In this document: positions 48,401-59,944 of the stretch, piece by piece
Numbering within the stretch: position 1 is the first letter of the stretch
Layout of the letters: every line of letters starts with the position of its first letter
Source: Piromyces finnis
Taxonomy: Eukaryota > Neocallimastigomycota > Neocallimastigomycetes > Neocallimastigales > Neocallimastigaceae
Reading direction: 5' to 3'
DNA length: 64,000 nucleotides
Assembly: GCA_002104945.1 (NCBI GenBank)
Contig: MCFH01000032.1
Location: 496,001 to 560,000 of the forward strand
The notes under the pieces: generated by a model
What the model was told of the DNA's origin: nothing
The model's input: the letters and a program-made list of their open reading frames with translations, nothing else
The model's database searches: none
Made by a program: the position numbers and the translations under genes

Positions 48401-49485
48401 ATGGAAGGAATTATCGAAAACTGATCACGGAAACCAATGAAAAGCTGAAATTGATTTTGGAAGCTCATAACATTGGACATGAAGGATATTATAAAACTTA
48501 TCAACGTCTGAGAAAAAGCTATTATTGGAACGACATGGTTAATGATATTCGAAGAGTTGTAGCCAAATGTGAAAAATGCCAACTTAATCGCCCTCAACCA
48601 TATCCAGAACCTACGGAAAATCTTCCAACTGAGGTTGAAGCTCCTTTCACTCATCTGGGTTTAGATATCATTGGTCCATTGGTAAAAACTCGTAACAATA
48701 ACCAATATATTATAGTTGCAGTGGATCATTTCACAAAATGGGTCGAAGCAGAACCCACCGAAAATATCACTTCAAAGGATGTCATAAAATTTTTAATCAA
48801 TGTTTTCTCTCGGCATGGAGTACCACAAGTCATTACAACCGATAACGGTGTCCAATTTACCTCAGATATGACCAAAGTTTTCCTGGACTTATATGATGTC
48901 TATGTCAAGTTTGTCTCAACTTATCATCCTGAAAGTAATGGTTTGACTGAAAATAGAAACAAAGAAATTGGAAAGCTTCTAAGACTGCTTGGAAAAGAAA
49001 ACAAGGATTGGGATGAAATTTTGCCTTCTGCTCTTTGGGCGCTCAGAACTACTAAAAATACTGTCACAAACCATTCTAGTTTTGAATTGGTTTATGGAAG
49101 AGAAGATCAGCAACCCTTTGATATTGCCGCCAGACCTACTAAGGGTATTAATCAGTCTTCGGATGAAATCTTACTTGAGAAGTTTATTAATCATTACAGG
49201 TGGACGTTGGAAGCTTGTGAAAATATTAAAAATGCGAATAAATACTGGGCTACTAGAAGGGAAGAAAAACAAAGTATGACTAAGGGCAAAAATATCCATA
49301 TCGGTGATCTAGTATTAGTTAGAAATTTTAATCGAACGAAGTTAGAGCCTTATTTCGTTGGACCACTCAAAGTTGTCAAGAAACAATTCAATACTGTTAC
49401 TTTAGCTGATATATCCACTGGAATTCAGATGAACCGAAATGTTCATCTTAAGAATATTGTAAAGTTTAACTCTGCTTTTGCGTAA
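45431..49485 (+). CDS. pol: Pol of element B (protease, RT, RNase H, integrase)
   Basis: Made as Gag-Pol by -1 frameshift; numbering here starts at the first in-frame ATG (45499), giving 1328 aa. A Lys/Glu-rich N-terminal linker, then protease with D305-S-C (family norm D-S/T-G), RT with F-I-D-D (D658, D659), RNase H from about residue 800 (RTDASYEGIGG), integrase zinc region (HNIGH..CEKC) and core D1056, D1115, E1151, with the 35-residue D-E spacing. No chromodomain at the C-terminus. It copies the element RNA to DNA and inserts it. Uninterrupted and complete. Confidence 0.95.
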
Positions 49486-49495
49486 GCAAGAGTCT

Positions 49496-50219
49496 TCGTG
49501 GGGGCACTTGTTAAGGAACCAACAAATAATGTTATTCTTGTCATAATTAATGATTATGACCTAATCCATTCATTATTGTTCCTAAATGTATGAAAACTTT
49601 ACAATATTCTTATTTGTAAATTAATGTATACACTTAAATTATATTTAAAATTATTAATAATTATTTTTTATTGAACTTAAATTTTATTTTATTAAACTTA
49701 AAAATTAATTTAGTAATAATAATATATTGAAAATTATAGTTTATTGAACTTTTAGTTTAATTTATCAAGTTAATGAATTTTTATTAATTAAAATTATGAA
49801 TAATATTTCTGTAAAATAGTAAAATTTTTTAGTTAAATATATTTAAAGTAAACTTTTAATGTATGTTAATCAATTTAATAATATGTATAAATATTCATTA
49901 TAATAGTAATGTAATTTTATTATTCATTTAAAAGTAATTTAAATACTAAAATTAATGTAAATAATTAAAGACTAATTCTTTTAATTAACACTACTTAATT
50001 TTTTACAAAAAGTATAAAAAGGTGTATATTATAAGAATTAGAAAATATACAGATATTTTTATTTTTATTTTTATTTTATTTTATAATTTTATATTAATAT
50101 CTTAATAAAACAATTTTATTAATAAAACAATTTTTCTTATTTCATTTTAATATTATTTTTGAGTATTAATAAATTTATTAATATTTTATAAATAAAAGTA
50201 AATTCCTCGAACCGTAACA
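49496..50219 (+). repeat. Polypurine tract and 3' LTR of element B
   Basis: GTGGGGGCACT (49498-49508) abuts the LTR 49509-50219, which matches the 5' LTR in length (711) and in every line compared. Confidence 0.93.
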
Positions 50220-50274
50220 GATTTGTTAAGGAATGAACATAAATAGTTGAATTAGCTAGAATTTTAGGAATTAA

Positions 50275-51407
50275 TGTGAAGATATTAACTGGATTTAAAA
50301 CAAATTCAGATAATATCTATAATTAATTAAACATAATAATTATAATTAAATAATTTCAATAATTATTTTAAAACACTTTTAAAAGTCACCTTTTAAATTT
50401 TGATTCAGTGAAAGGGTTATGATTTCAAAAATTTAATATCAATATACTATAACCCTTAACCAAAAATAAGCAAGTACGAAATAAGGTGTAACTCGCCAAA
50501 AACGATCGCTACGGCTGTAAGTGCTACGGTGATGAAACTAGGTTTATTGGAAAGCTTAGGAAGAAAGCTACAATTTGGTACAATCGCGGTCCTTCTAACT
50601 GATCATTTAAGGAAGTTATGATCATTTAAAGATTTTATTAGGTAAATTAAAATCAATATGATATCAAGTATGGATCATAAATATTTCTTATGACTTGATG
50701 AAATTAAAAATATATCAATAGGAATTTTAGTTATATTAATTTAATTAATGATAACGATTGTTACTAAAAATAGAACTAGACCCATTTAGGTGTAACAGTT
50801 AATACCTATAAATTAAATAATCTTAATTATTATAAAATAGGTTAACGGCAAGTTTTATTAGAAATAATTTTGAAAATAATAATTATTTAGTTATAACAAA
50901 TATGTTATGGTAATATCAATTAATAATGATGAATTATTAATTGAATAGTTTTTATAATTACTAATTAGGATCAACTGTTTAAATGATTAATCATATGTTT
51001 ATTTTATTTTATGTCATGACAAACAAACAAACAAACAAACAAACAATCTTATTACTTATTTAATTATATTACTAATATATTATATGTAATACTTTATTCT
51101 TATTAATATCAATTTAATAATCTGAACAAAGAATATAAAAGAGAATGAATTGAATTCGATTTTAATTCTTTGTAAAGATTATAGTTATAATCTTAATTAT
51201 ATAGTTACTTATAATATCATTTATATTATTATTAAATAAATAAAAAATTTATAAAAAGTTATTTTAAAGTAAATATAAATTTTTCATTTTTCATTTGGGA
51301 GTTTAAGGTGTTATTTTATAATTAAATTTAATTTCTTAAAAAACATTTTTACTATATAATTAATAACATTCTGACCTGGCCGCATAACCAAACCCAAAAA
51401 CTTAACA
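50275..51407 (+). repeat. 5' LTR of element Z
   Basis: TGTGAAGATATTAAC to AAACTTAACA, with a short (CAAA)n run near 51020. The next bases, ATAATCTTTACCC, should be the primer site but fit no tRNA 3' end that I can name, so self-priming or an internal tRNA site are both open. Confidence 0.93.
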
Positions 51408-51442
51408 ATAATCTTTACCCGCTGTTTAGTGGCTACTTTAGA

Positions 51443-52468
51443 ATGTTCACTCCGGTTCCTAATTTCCCAGACGAGGTAAACCAACTAAGAGAGGATGCTA
51501 CTCAGACTGCCAAGGATATCATTGAGGGTATCAATGAAAATTTGGTTTTCCGTGAAGATTTTCAAAATTTTTCCAATGATGTGAATAATCGTTTAAATGA
51601 AATCATGAGTGTATTAACCAATATGAATAATAATCAAACTGCTCAGAATGAAGATGAACAACCATTGTTACATACCAATTATGATAGGATAGCTACTCCA
51701 AGACCTACTGTCTTTAGAGATGATGAATCTACTTCAACAAGGTTTGATTTGGATCATGATGTTATCATGAGAGGCCGTTTTGCTACTCCAATCACTCAAG
51801 TGCCAGATCCAGGTATGTTCTCCGGTAAGACTAGTGATACCGATTTGTTTTGTCAATTATGTGAAGATACTTTCAAAACTCTACCAAATCGAACTTTACC
51901 AGAAGAAACAAAAATTAATTTTGTACAATCCCGTCTTCGTGATGCTGCTAGAAATTGGTATCTTGCCAAGTACAAGGATAATATTTATCCATCTACCATG
52001 CAAGAATTGTTGGATGGACTAAGAATTGCTTTCTCAAATGTTGCTAGTTACAAGATAGCTAAAATCAAAATAATGCGTTTAAAACAACAATATGGTAAAA
52101 TAAATGATTATATCGAGGAATTCCGCTCTCTTTCACAACAATTTAAATGGAATGAAGAAGCATTATCTTTAATTTTTTATAATGGTTTACATCCCAAATA
52201 TCAGGAAGAAATTGAAAAGATGGAGGTATTTCCAACCACCATGGAGTCCATTATAACTAGATGTATTTTGATCGAAAGTTCTCTTTCTACAAAGAATAAG
52301 ATTAACCAGTCTTCCAACTCTAAATCTAACAAGAAAAGAAATTCACATTTCAACCACCACAGATCATACAACAACAACAACAACAATAACAACAATAACT
52401 TCCAAAAATATAATAATAATTACAATAACAACAATTATAAAGCTCAAAAAATTAGTTCAAAAAACTAA
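51443..52468 (+). CDS. gag: Gag of element Z
   Basis: 341 aa, ATG 36 nt after the LTR. Residues about 115-290 fit a retrotrans_gag domain (FSGKTSDTDLF, RDAARNWYLAKY, YIEEFRSLSQQF, FYNGLHPKYQEEI). No CCHC zinc knuckle; instead a basic, His- and Asn-rich tail with a run of ten Asn, which may bind RNA. The stop TAA follows the slippery AAAAAAC directly. Confidence 0.93.
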   Translation: MFTPVPNFPDEVNQLREDATQTAKDIIEGINENLVFREDFQNFSNDVNNRLNEIMSVLTNMNNNQTAQNEDEQPLLHTNYDRIATPRPTVFRDDESTSTRFDLDHDVIMRGRFATPITQVPDPGMFSGKTSDTDLFCQLCEDTFKTLPNRTLPEETKINFVQSRLRDAARNWYLAKYKDNIYPSTMQELLDGLRIAFSNVASYKIAKIKIMRLKQQYGKINDYIEEFRSLSQQFKWNEEALSLIFYNGLHPKYQEEIEKMEVFPTTMESIITRCILIESSLSTKNKINQSSNSKSNKKRNSHFNHHRSYNNNNNNNNNNFQKYNNNYNNNNYKAQKISSKN

Positions 52469-52491
52469 ATAAAGGACTTCCATTGAAGTCC
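52459..52491 (+). promoter_or_regulatory. -1 ribosomal frameshift signal, element Z
   Basis: Heptamer A AAA AAC (52459-52465) in the gag frame, immediately before stop TAA. An 8-nt spacer, then a perfect 7-bp hairpin GGACTTC-CATT-GAAGTCC (52474-52491). After slipping, the frame is that of pol, which has no ATG nearby. Confidence 0.85.
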
Positions 52492-55400
52492 CATCACCAC
52501 TCGAATACAAAAATATTAAACTACACTTTTCCCACTATCAACAAAGATAATACATTACCTTCAACGTTTTTTACTTTTAATACATATGTATTATCCAATA
52601 ATGGAGGTACAAATAATGTACATAATAAAATTGCATGTACATCACTATTAGATAGTGGATCTTATTGTAATTTTATGTCGTACAAACTATTACGTACATT
52701 ACAATTACATCCTCATAAAATTAATAATGTTATCACTGTACAAGGTATCAGTGGTACTTCAATTGAACTTGATGAATATATCAACCTAAACTTTCAGTTA
52801 AAACTATTTATCAACAATAAATTCCATTTCATCAATTTCAAAGAAAAATTTTTACTAGCGGATTATATTCCGACAGATTTATTATTTGGAAATATATTCA
52901 TGTCCAAATATGAAATTCATTATAATTATAATAAAAATTATTTATATTCAAATTTAAAATATGATTTTAACAGAAAGAAATTCAATATGAAGCATGCTAC
53001 TAAATTTTTAAAATTAGAACAATTCATTTCTTATAATAGAAATGACATAAATGTTACACCTACCACTTCTACAGGTGTAAATAACACAAAAAATAAAAAT
53101 AAAAATTATTCCACCAATTTTTATAATTTAAAAAATAAAATTCATAATTTTTATTTCAGATCTAAAACCTTTAGTAAGAAGAAAAATGGTCGATTTCACA
53201 AATTTAACCCTAAACGTTCCAAATTTTTTAGAAAAGTTATATTAAATAAAAATAATTATGATAGATATAATTATAATTATTTAATTCATACTTTTTTGTC
53301 CGAAAAACCAGAAGAAGTAAGCAATTTAGAAGAACATACTATTGAGGATATTCCAAAACCCTATCGAGATTTGGCAAAAGTTTTCAGCAAACAAGAAGCT
53401 GATAAACTACCATCACATAGAATTACAGATTGTAAAATAGTACTAGAAAAAGATGCTACTCTTCACTATGGTCCCATCTATCCCTTATCAGAAGAAGAAT
53501 CAAAAGTTTTAGAAGAGTATATCAAGGAAAATTTAGAAAAAGGCTTTATTAGACCATCCGAATCACCTGCAGGATATCCAGTGGTATTTCAGAAAAAGAA
53601 AGATGGTACTCTTAGAGTTTGTATTGATTATAAAAAACTCAATTCTGTAACGATACGTAACTCCTACCCAATACCACTTATTACCGACATTATAGAACGT
53701 GTCAAAGGTGCAAAGTATTTCACCAAGCTCGACTTACGCTCTGCTTATAATTTAGTTAGAATAAGAAATGATGATGAATATAAAACTGCTTTTCGCACAA
53801 AGTTTGGTCACTATGAATATTTAGTGATGCCATTTGGTTTACGTAACGCTCCTGCTACTTTTCAGGCATTTATAAATTCTGTTCTCAGACCTTTCTTGGA
53901 AAAATCTGTTATTCTCTATTTGGATGATATTCTTATATTTTCAAAAACCTTAGAAGAACACCACCAACATGTACGTGAAGTTCTTTCTAAACTATTAGAA
54001 AATAATTTATATGCTAAACTTCCTAAATGTGAATTTGACAAACCACAAGTTGAATTCTTAGGATATGTTATTTCAGGTTCAGGAATTGCTACCGACCCAA
54101 AAAAGATAGAGTCAATCAAAAATTGGCCTATTCCTACTACAGTTAAGGATGTACAAAGATTTTTAGGTCTTTGTAACTACTATAGACGCTTTGTAATGAA
54201 TTTTGCAGACTTGGCTAAACCCCTCCACAACCTAACAAAAAAGAATGCAAAGTTCAAATGGTCCACAGAATGTGAATCCTCATTTAACATTTTAAAAACG
54301 CGTTTAACTTCAGCACCTATTTTATCACATCCTGATCCTCAAAAACAATATATTTTAGAATGTGATGCAAGTAATGTTGCTATCGGTTCTATACTTTCTC
54401 AATATGATTCAGAAAATCGTCTACATCCTGTTGCTTACTACTCCAGAAGTCTAAGTAGTTCTGAAGTTAATTATTCTATAACAGATAAAGAACTATTAGC
54501 CATTAAGGATTCTTTCTCTACTTGGAGGCACCTTCTTCTTGGTGCTAAATATAAAATAAAAGTTTACACTGATCATAGAAATTTACTTTATACTCTTGGA
54601 GGAAAGGTAGGTAATCAAAGACAACATCGTTGGCACCTTTTCTTTCATGAATACGACTTTGAACTTATATACAGACAAGGTCGTAAGAATGGTAAACCTG
54701 ATTGTCTATCTCGCAGACCTGACTACATGGATAGGACTTATGAAGAAAAGCCAGAATATATTTTAGACTCAAAAAATGTAAAACTAATACCAAGTTTCAT
54801 TGGTATTATGAGTAACTTCTTGGAACAAGTTATTCAATACTTAAAGGACGACGAAACTGCTAAGGATATTATGCTATATTTCAGCCCACATAATGACCAA
54901 AAGGCTTATAGACCATTTAGGAAAATGAACAAGTTTGAATTAAAAAATAATCTTATTTTATATAATAACTTAGTTTATATCCCTGAGAAACTACGTTTAG
55001 ATGTTCTTATGAAATATCATGAACAACCCTCTGCTGGACATCTTGGTATAAAAAGGACTTTAGAATTGATAACTCGAAATTTTTGGTGGCCTAAAATTAA
55101 GGATGATGTCACTAAATTTGTTAATTCTTGTGAGACATGCACAAGAAATAAAGTAACTAGACATCGGAAATATGGAAAATTACAACCTTTAGATACTCCA
55201 GAACGTCCATGGAAATCTATAGAAATTGACTTTCTTTGTGGCCTTCCTGAGTCTAAAGGGTACACCGTAATTATGGTAGTGGTTGACCGCTTTTCTAAAA
55301 TGATTCACTTAGTGCCGTTTAAACAAGTTCCAAACGCAGCACAAACTGCAAAAGCTTTTTTGAACAATGTATATCGTTTACATGGTCTCCCTTATGACCT

Positions 55401-56280
55401 ATATACTGATAGAGGCTCACAATTTACAAGTGATGTTTGGCTCGAATTTTTGGATTTATTATATATTCATCCAAGAATAGCTACTACTGACCACCATGAA
55501 ACTGTTGGACAGGTCGAGAGGTCAAATTCTTTTATTGAACAGTATCTTAGATGTTATTCCAAGTCTTTCTATCATGACGACTGGGTTGATTGGCTTCCAC
55601 TTGCAGAATTCGCCTATAACAACGCTGTTAATGAATCAACCAAAGAAACACCATTCTTCATTAATTATGGTTTCCACCCTCCGATGGATGAAATGACCCT
55701 ATTACCACAATGTAATATTAATCATAAACTAGTTCAAAACGTTAATGATGCATTCAACCACATAAAAGAAGTGTTACTACGCTCCAAAGAGTTGTATAAA
55801 AGAAGAGTGGATAAAAGTCGTTTAGAAGCTCCAAAATTTAAAATTGATGATTTAGTTTGGATTCAAGCCCCACCTTCTCTAAATATTGAAAATAGTTCCA
55901 AATTAGCTCCTTGTAAATATGGTCCATATAAAATAACTCAAGTTTTGAGAAATAACAATTATGAAATCGATATCAAAAAATCACCTTTTCCCAAACACTA
56001 TCCAATATTTCATGTATCTGAGTTGGAACCTTATAGATCAACTCCAAAAGAATTTTTAAATAGAACTGCGGATCCAGAATCAATAAAAGATATAGTGGAA
56101 ATATCTGGATTCCGTACAAATTATAAACAACAACGATATGAATATAAAATTCGATACAAATACCGTTCCGCTTATAATTGGGTACCAGCAAGTGAAGTAG
56201 AAGACAATCCACGTAATCAATACATTTATCAAAAATATTTAAAAAGTGGACGACATTATGCTTCTATAGCATATAATTAA
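52462..56280 (+). CDS. pol: Pol of element Z (protease, RT, RNase H, integrase, chromo-like tail)
   Basis: Made as a Gag-Pol fusion. Numbered from 52483 (a TTG inside the frame): protease LLDSGSYCNF with D57; RT with Y-L-D-D (D481, D482); RNase H (ECDASNVAIGS); integrase zinc region YHEQPSAGH..CETC; core D916, D976, E1012 with 35-residue spacing. The last about 65 residues (DIVEISGFR..YKIRYKYRSAYNWVPASEV) resemble a divergent chromodomain, which in chromoviruses guides integration to chromatin. Uninterrupted. Confidence 0.94.
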   Translation, partial: KLNKGLPLKSHHHSNTKILNYTFPTINKDNTLPSTFFTFNTYVLSNNGGTNNVHNKIACTSLLDSGSYCNFMSYKLLRTLQLHPHKINNVITVQGISGTSIELDEYINLNFQLKLFINNKFHFINFKEKFLLADYIPTDLLFGNIFMSKYEIHYNYNKNYLYSNLKYDFNRKKFNMKHATKFLKLEQFISYNRNDINVTPTTSTGVNNTKNKNKNYSTNFYNLKNKIHNFYFRSKTFSKKKNGRFHKFNPKRSKFFRKVILNKNNYDRYNYNYLIHTFLSEKPEEVSNLEEHTIEDIPKPYRDLAKVFSKQEADKLPSHRITDCKIVLEKDATLHYGPIYPLSEEESKVLEEYIKENLEKGFIRPSESPAGYPVVFQKKKDGTLRVCIDYKKLNSVTIRNSYPIPLITDIIERVKGAKYFTKLDLRSAYNLVRIRNDDEYKTAFRTKFGHYEYLVMPFGLRNAPATFQAFINSVLRPFLEKSVILYLDDILIFSKTLEEHHQHVREVLSKLLENNLYAKLPKCEFDKPQVEFLGYVISGSGIATDPKKIESIKNWPIPTTVKDVQRFLGLCNYYRRFVMNFADLAKPLHNLTKKNAKFKWSTECESSFNILKTRLTSAPILSHPDPQKQYILECDASNVAIGSILSQYDSENRLHPVAYYSRSLSSSEVNYSITDKELLAIKDSFSTWRHLLLGAKYKIKVYTDHRNLLYTLGGKVGNQRQHRWHLFFHEYDFELIYRQGRKNGKPDCLSRRPDYMDRTYEEKPEYILDSKNVKLIPSFIGIMSNFLEQVIQYLKDDETAKDIMLYFSPHNDQKAYRPFRKMNKFELKNNLILYNNLVYIPEKLRLDVLMKYHEQPSAGHLGIKRTLELITRNFWWPKIKDDVTKFVNSCETCTRNKVTRHRKYGKLQPLDTPERPWKSIEIDFLCGLPESKGYTVIMVVVDRFSKMIHLVPFKQVPNAAQTAKAFLNNVYRLHGLPYDLYTDRGSQFTSDVWLEFLDLLYIHPRIATTDHHETVGQVERSNSFIEQYLRCYSKSFYHDDWVDWLPLAEFAYNNAVNESTKETPFFINYGFHPPMDEMTLLPQCNINHKLVQNVNDAFNHIKEVLLRSKELYKRRVDKSRLEAPKFKIDDLVWIQAPPSLNIENSSKLAPCKYGPYKITQVLRNNNYEIDIKKSPFPKHYPIFHVSELEPYRSTPKEFLNRTADPESIKDIVEISGFRTNYKQQRYEYKIRYKYRSAYNWVPASEVEDNPRNQYIYQKYLKSGRHYASIAYN

Positions 56281-56682
56281 TTAAAATAATATTAATAAGT
56301 CAATAATTCTCTAAAAATAACTTTTACACCATTTACAAAATATTTTTATAACAACTAAATTTCGAAATTTAACTCATCACAAAATTTTGAAATTTCAACA
56401 TTTCAAAAATTTTTACACCGAATATTTTTCAATTATCATATTAAAACTTTATTATTTTTTATTTTTATTTTCATATTCAAAATCTGCAGTATCAATTTTA
56501 TTATTAAAATTTTACCTACAAGAAAATTTTTCAAAAAGTGAAATTTCAAAAATCTCACAATGGCCAAGTGACCTTTTGAAATTATTACTTCCTCTCGAAA
56601 AAATTTTTTTAAAATCAAAAATTTTTACTTTTCGCTCCAGTTCATAGAATTCGTCTGGAATACGAATTCCTAGGGAGGGCGT
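56281..56682 (+). other. 3' untranslated part and polypurine tract of element Z
   Basis: About 400 nt between pol and the 3' LTR, with a purine-rich TAGGGAGGGCGT just before 56683 that should prime plus-strand DNA. No further ORF supported; open frames here on both strands look fortuitous. Confidence 0.75.
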
Positions 56683-57815
56683 TGTGAAGATATTAACTGG
56701 ATTTAAAACAAATTCAGATAATATCTATAATTAATTAAACATAATAATTATAATTAAATAATTTCAATAATTATTTTAAAACACTTTTAAAAGTCACCTT
56801 TTAAATTTTGATTCAGTGAAAGGGTTATGATTTCAAAAATTTAATATCAATATACTATAACCCTTAACCAAAAATAAGCAAGTACGAAATAAGGTGTAAC
56901 TCGCCAAAAACGATCGCTACGGCTGTAAGTGCTACGGTGATGAAACTAGGTTTATTGGAAAGCTTAGGAAGAAAGCTACAATTTGGTACAATCGCGGTCC
57001 TTCTAACTGATCATTTAAGGAAGTTATGATCATTTAAAGATTTTATTAGGTAAATTAAAATCAATATGATATCAAGTATGGATCATAAATATTTCTTATG
57101 ACTTGATGAAATTAAAAATATATCAATAGGAATTTTAGTTATATTAATTTAATTAATGATAACGATTGTTACTAAAAATAGAACTAGACCCATTTAGGTG
57201 TAACAGTTAATACCTATAAATTAAATAATCTTAATTATTATAAAATAGGTTAACGGCAAGTTTTATTAGAAATAATTTTGAAAATAATAATTATTTAGTT
57301 ATAACAAATATGTTATGGTAATATCAATTAATAATGATGAATTATTAATTGAATAGTTTTTATAATTACTAATTAGGATCAACTGTTTAAATGATTAATC
57401 ATATGTTTATTTTATTTTATGTCATGACAAACAAACAAACAAACAAACAAACAATCTTATTACTTATTTAATTATATTACTAATATATTATATGTAATAC
57501 TTTATTCTTATTAATATCAATTTAATAATCTGAACAAAGAATATAAAAGAGAATGAATTGAATTCGATTTTAATTCTTTGTAAAGATTATAGTTATAATC
57601 TTAATTATATAGTTACTTATAATATCATTTATATTATTATTAAATAAATAAAAAATTTATAAAAAGTTATTTTAAAGTAAATATAAATTTTTCATTTTTC
57701 ATTTGGGAGTTTAAGGTGTTATTTTATAATTAAATTTAATTTCTTAAAAAACATTTTTACTATATAATTAATAACATTCTGACCTGGCCGCATAACCAAA
57801 CCCAAAAACTTAACA
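56683..57815 (+). repeat. 3' LTR of element Z
   Basis: 1133 bp; every line compared is the same as the 5' LTR. Confidence 0.94.
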
Positions 57816-58631
57816 ATTAACCTTCAACTATTTATATTCCTTACTAGTGTTTAACTCTATTTTTAAAATATAAAAATTATAATATATAATTTTTATACAT
57901 TTTTCTAGTAATTATTAATATTTTTATTATATAGTTATATTATTTGTATATAGTTATTTAAGACCTTTATTATTAGTATTAGTATAATTACTTATAATAT
58001 TTTATACTTATAAATTTTATAAAATTTTATTATTAAAATAGTTATAGGTATTTTATTATTATTTAAGGTTTATTTTATTAATTAACTTTATTGTATAATA
58101 TTTTATAATTTGAAATTATGACATAGAATTTAATTATAATTTTTACTAAAAGAGGCAACTGTTACACACAAAACAGAAGATACCTCGACAGAAAAATTAT
58201 TATTTATGTCTAAAAAAGGGCATAATTAATTGAATAATATAATTTTATTATATGTCATAATTAAATATATAATATATGATATGCAAAAATGTTACACATA
58301 TCATAAATTAAAATTTTATTAATTATAAATTAAAAATTTTTCTATTCAAATATTAAGAGATTATTCATAATATATATTAAGGATTTAATTAATATATGTT
58401 ACAGTGAATGATCCATATATTATAAATGAAATCAATTTAAATCCTTAGCTATCCAAAACCATTAAATTTCAAATAATGGATAGTTGGAAAAAGTACGAGG
58501 ATTTTTGAGAAAATTTTTAAAAATTGAAAAATCAAAAATAAATTAAATGAATAAAAATTAAAATTAAATAAATTTTTATTTTTATAACTATTCAAGTGTT
58601 TTGTGATATCTTATTTGAACCGTAGCAGATT

Positions 58632-59182
58632 TGATACGTTACCTCTATAAAAATAAGAAATTAGCATAAATTCTAGGTAAAAAGTAATTTAGGTTAGAAA
58701 ATAGTAATAATATAATATTGTAGAATAAATTATTAATGTACATTAATGTACATAGTCAATAATAGTAATAATAATTCTAATAATATAGCGGAGTTATAGG
58801 AAAAATGATATAAAAATAGTATAAAAAGAACAAAGAGAAAAAAAAAAAAAGGAATAATTAGTTTGGAAGAATATTTTGGAAGAGAATTATTTAAAGGAGT
58901 TAAATAATTCTATTAGGTTATATTATTTGTTCTTAAATATAAATTATTCTTATTCTTTTAATTGTAAAAAACCTTTCATTCATTAATTATAAATAAAGAT
59001 TGAAGATATAACAAAAATATTATATAAATTACATGTTTCTTTCTTTCTATTTTACTTATTAAAAGTATTGAAATTGTTATTATTAATTTCCTTTATTAGA
59101 ATATATTATTTTATAATTCCCTATTTGCTTTGTCCTAAAATAAATAAATTATTTTGTGGTACTTTATGAAAATATTGTATCA
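58632..59182. repeat. Solo LTR U
   Basis: TGATACGTTACC to ATTGTATCA, 551 bp, bounded by GATT at 58628-58631 and 59183-59186. No coding capacity. Only one copy in the window. Confidence 0.65.
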
Positions 59183-59186
59183 GATT

Positions 59187-59940
<754 letters not shown>

Positions 59941-59944
59941 GATT

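Larger units (their letters stand above)
42294..50219 (+). mobile_element. Ty3/gypsy element B, apparently intact
   Basis: LTRs 42294-43004 and 49509-50219 are both 711 bp and look identical by eye. Flanked by GATT (42290-42293 and 50220-50223). Inside are a primer site, a 1.5-kb structured leader, gag and a full-length pol in the -1 frame. It sits 16 nt upstream of tRNA-Gly. Equal LTRs and uninterrupted ORFs suggest a recent, possibly active copy. Confidence 0.94.
50275..57815 (+). mobile_element. Ty3/gypsy element Z (chromovirus-like), apparently intact
   Basis: LTRs 50275-51407 and 56683-57815 are each 1133 bp and look identical, flanked by a perfect 5-bp duplication ATTAA (50270-50274, 57816-57820). 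gag and pol are uninterrupted with a -1 frameshift signal between. Solo LTRs of the same family lie at 11631 and 18133. Very recent insertion. Confidence 0.95.
50224..58627. repeat. Solo LTR V, split by element Z
   Basis: Left part 50224-50274 (TGTTAAGGAATGAAC..) and right part 57821-58627 (..TTTGAACCGTAGCA). Element Z with its ATTAA duplication lies between; without it V is about 858 bp. GATT lies on both sides (50220-50223, 58628-58631). Termini resemble those of the B family; the body does not. Confidence 0.7.

Noticed and set aside
49224-49279. Second small protein overlapping the end of pol B in another frame
   Set aside because: It is a shadow of the integrase C-terminus; the same frame appears in element A only because the 196-bp deletion shifts it.
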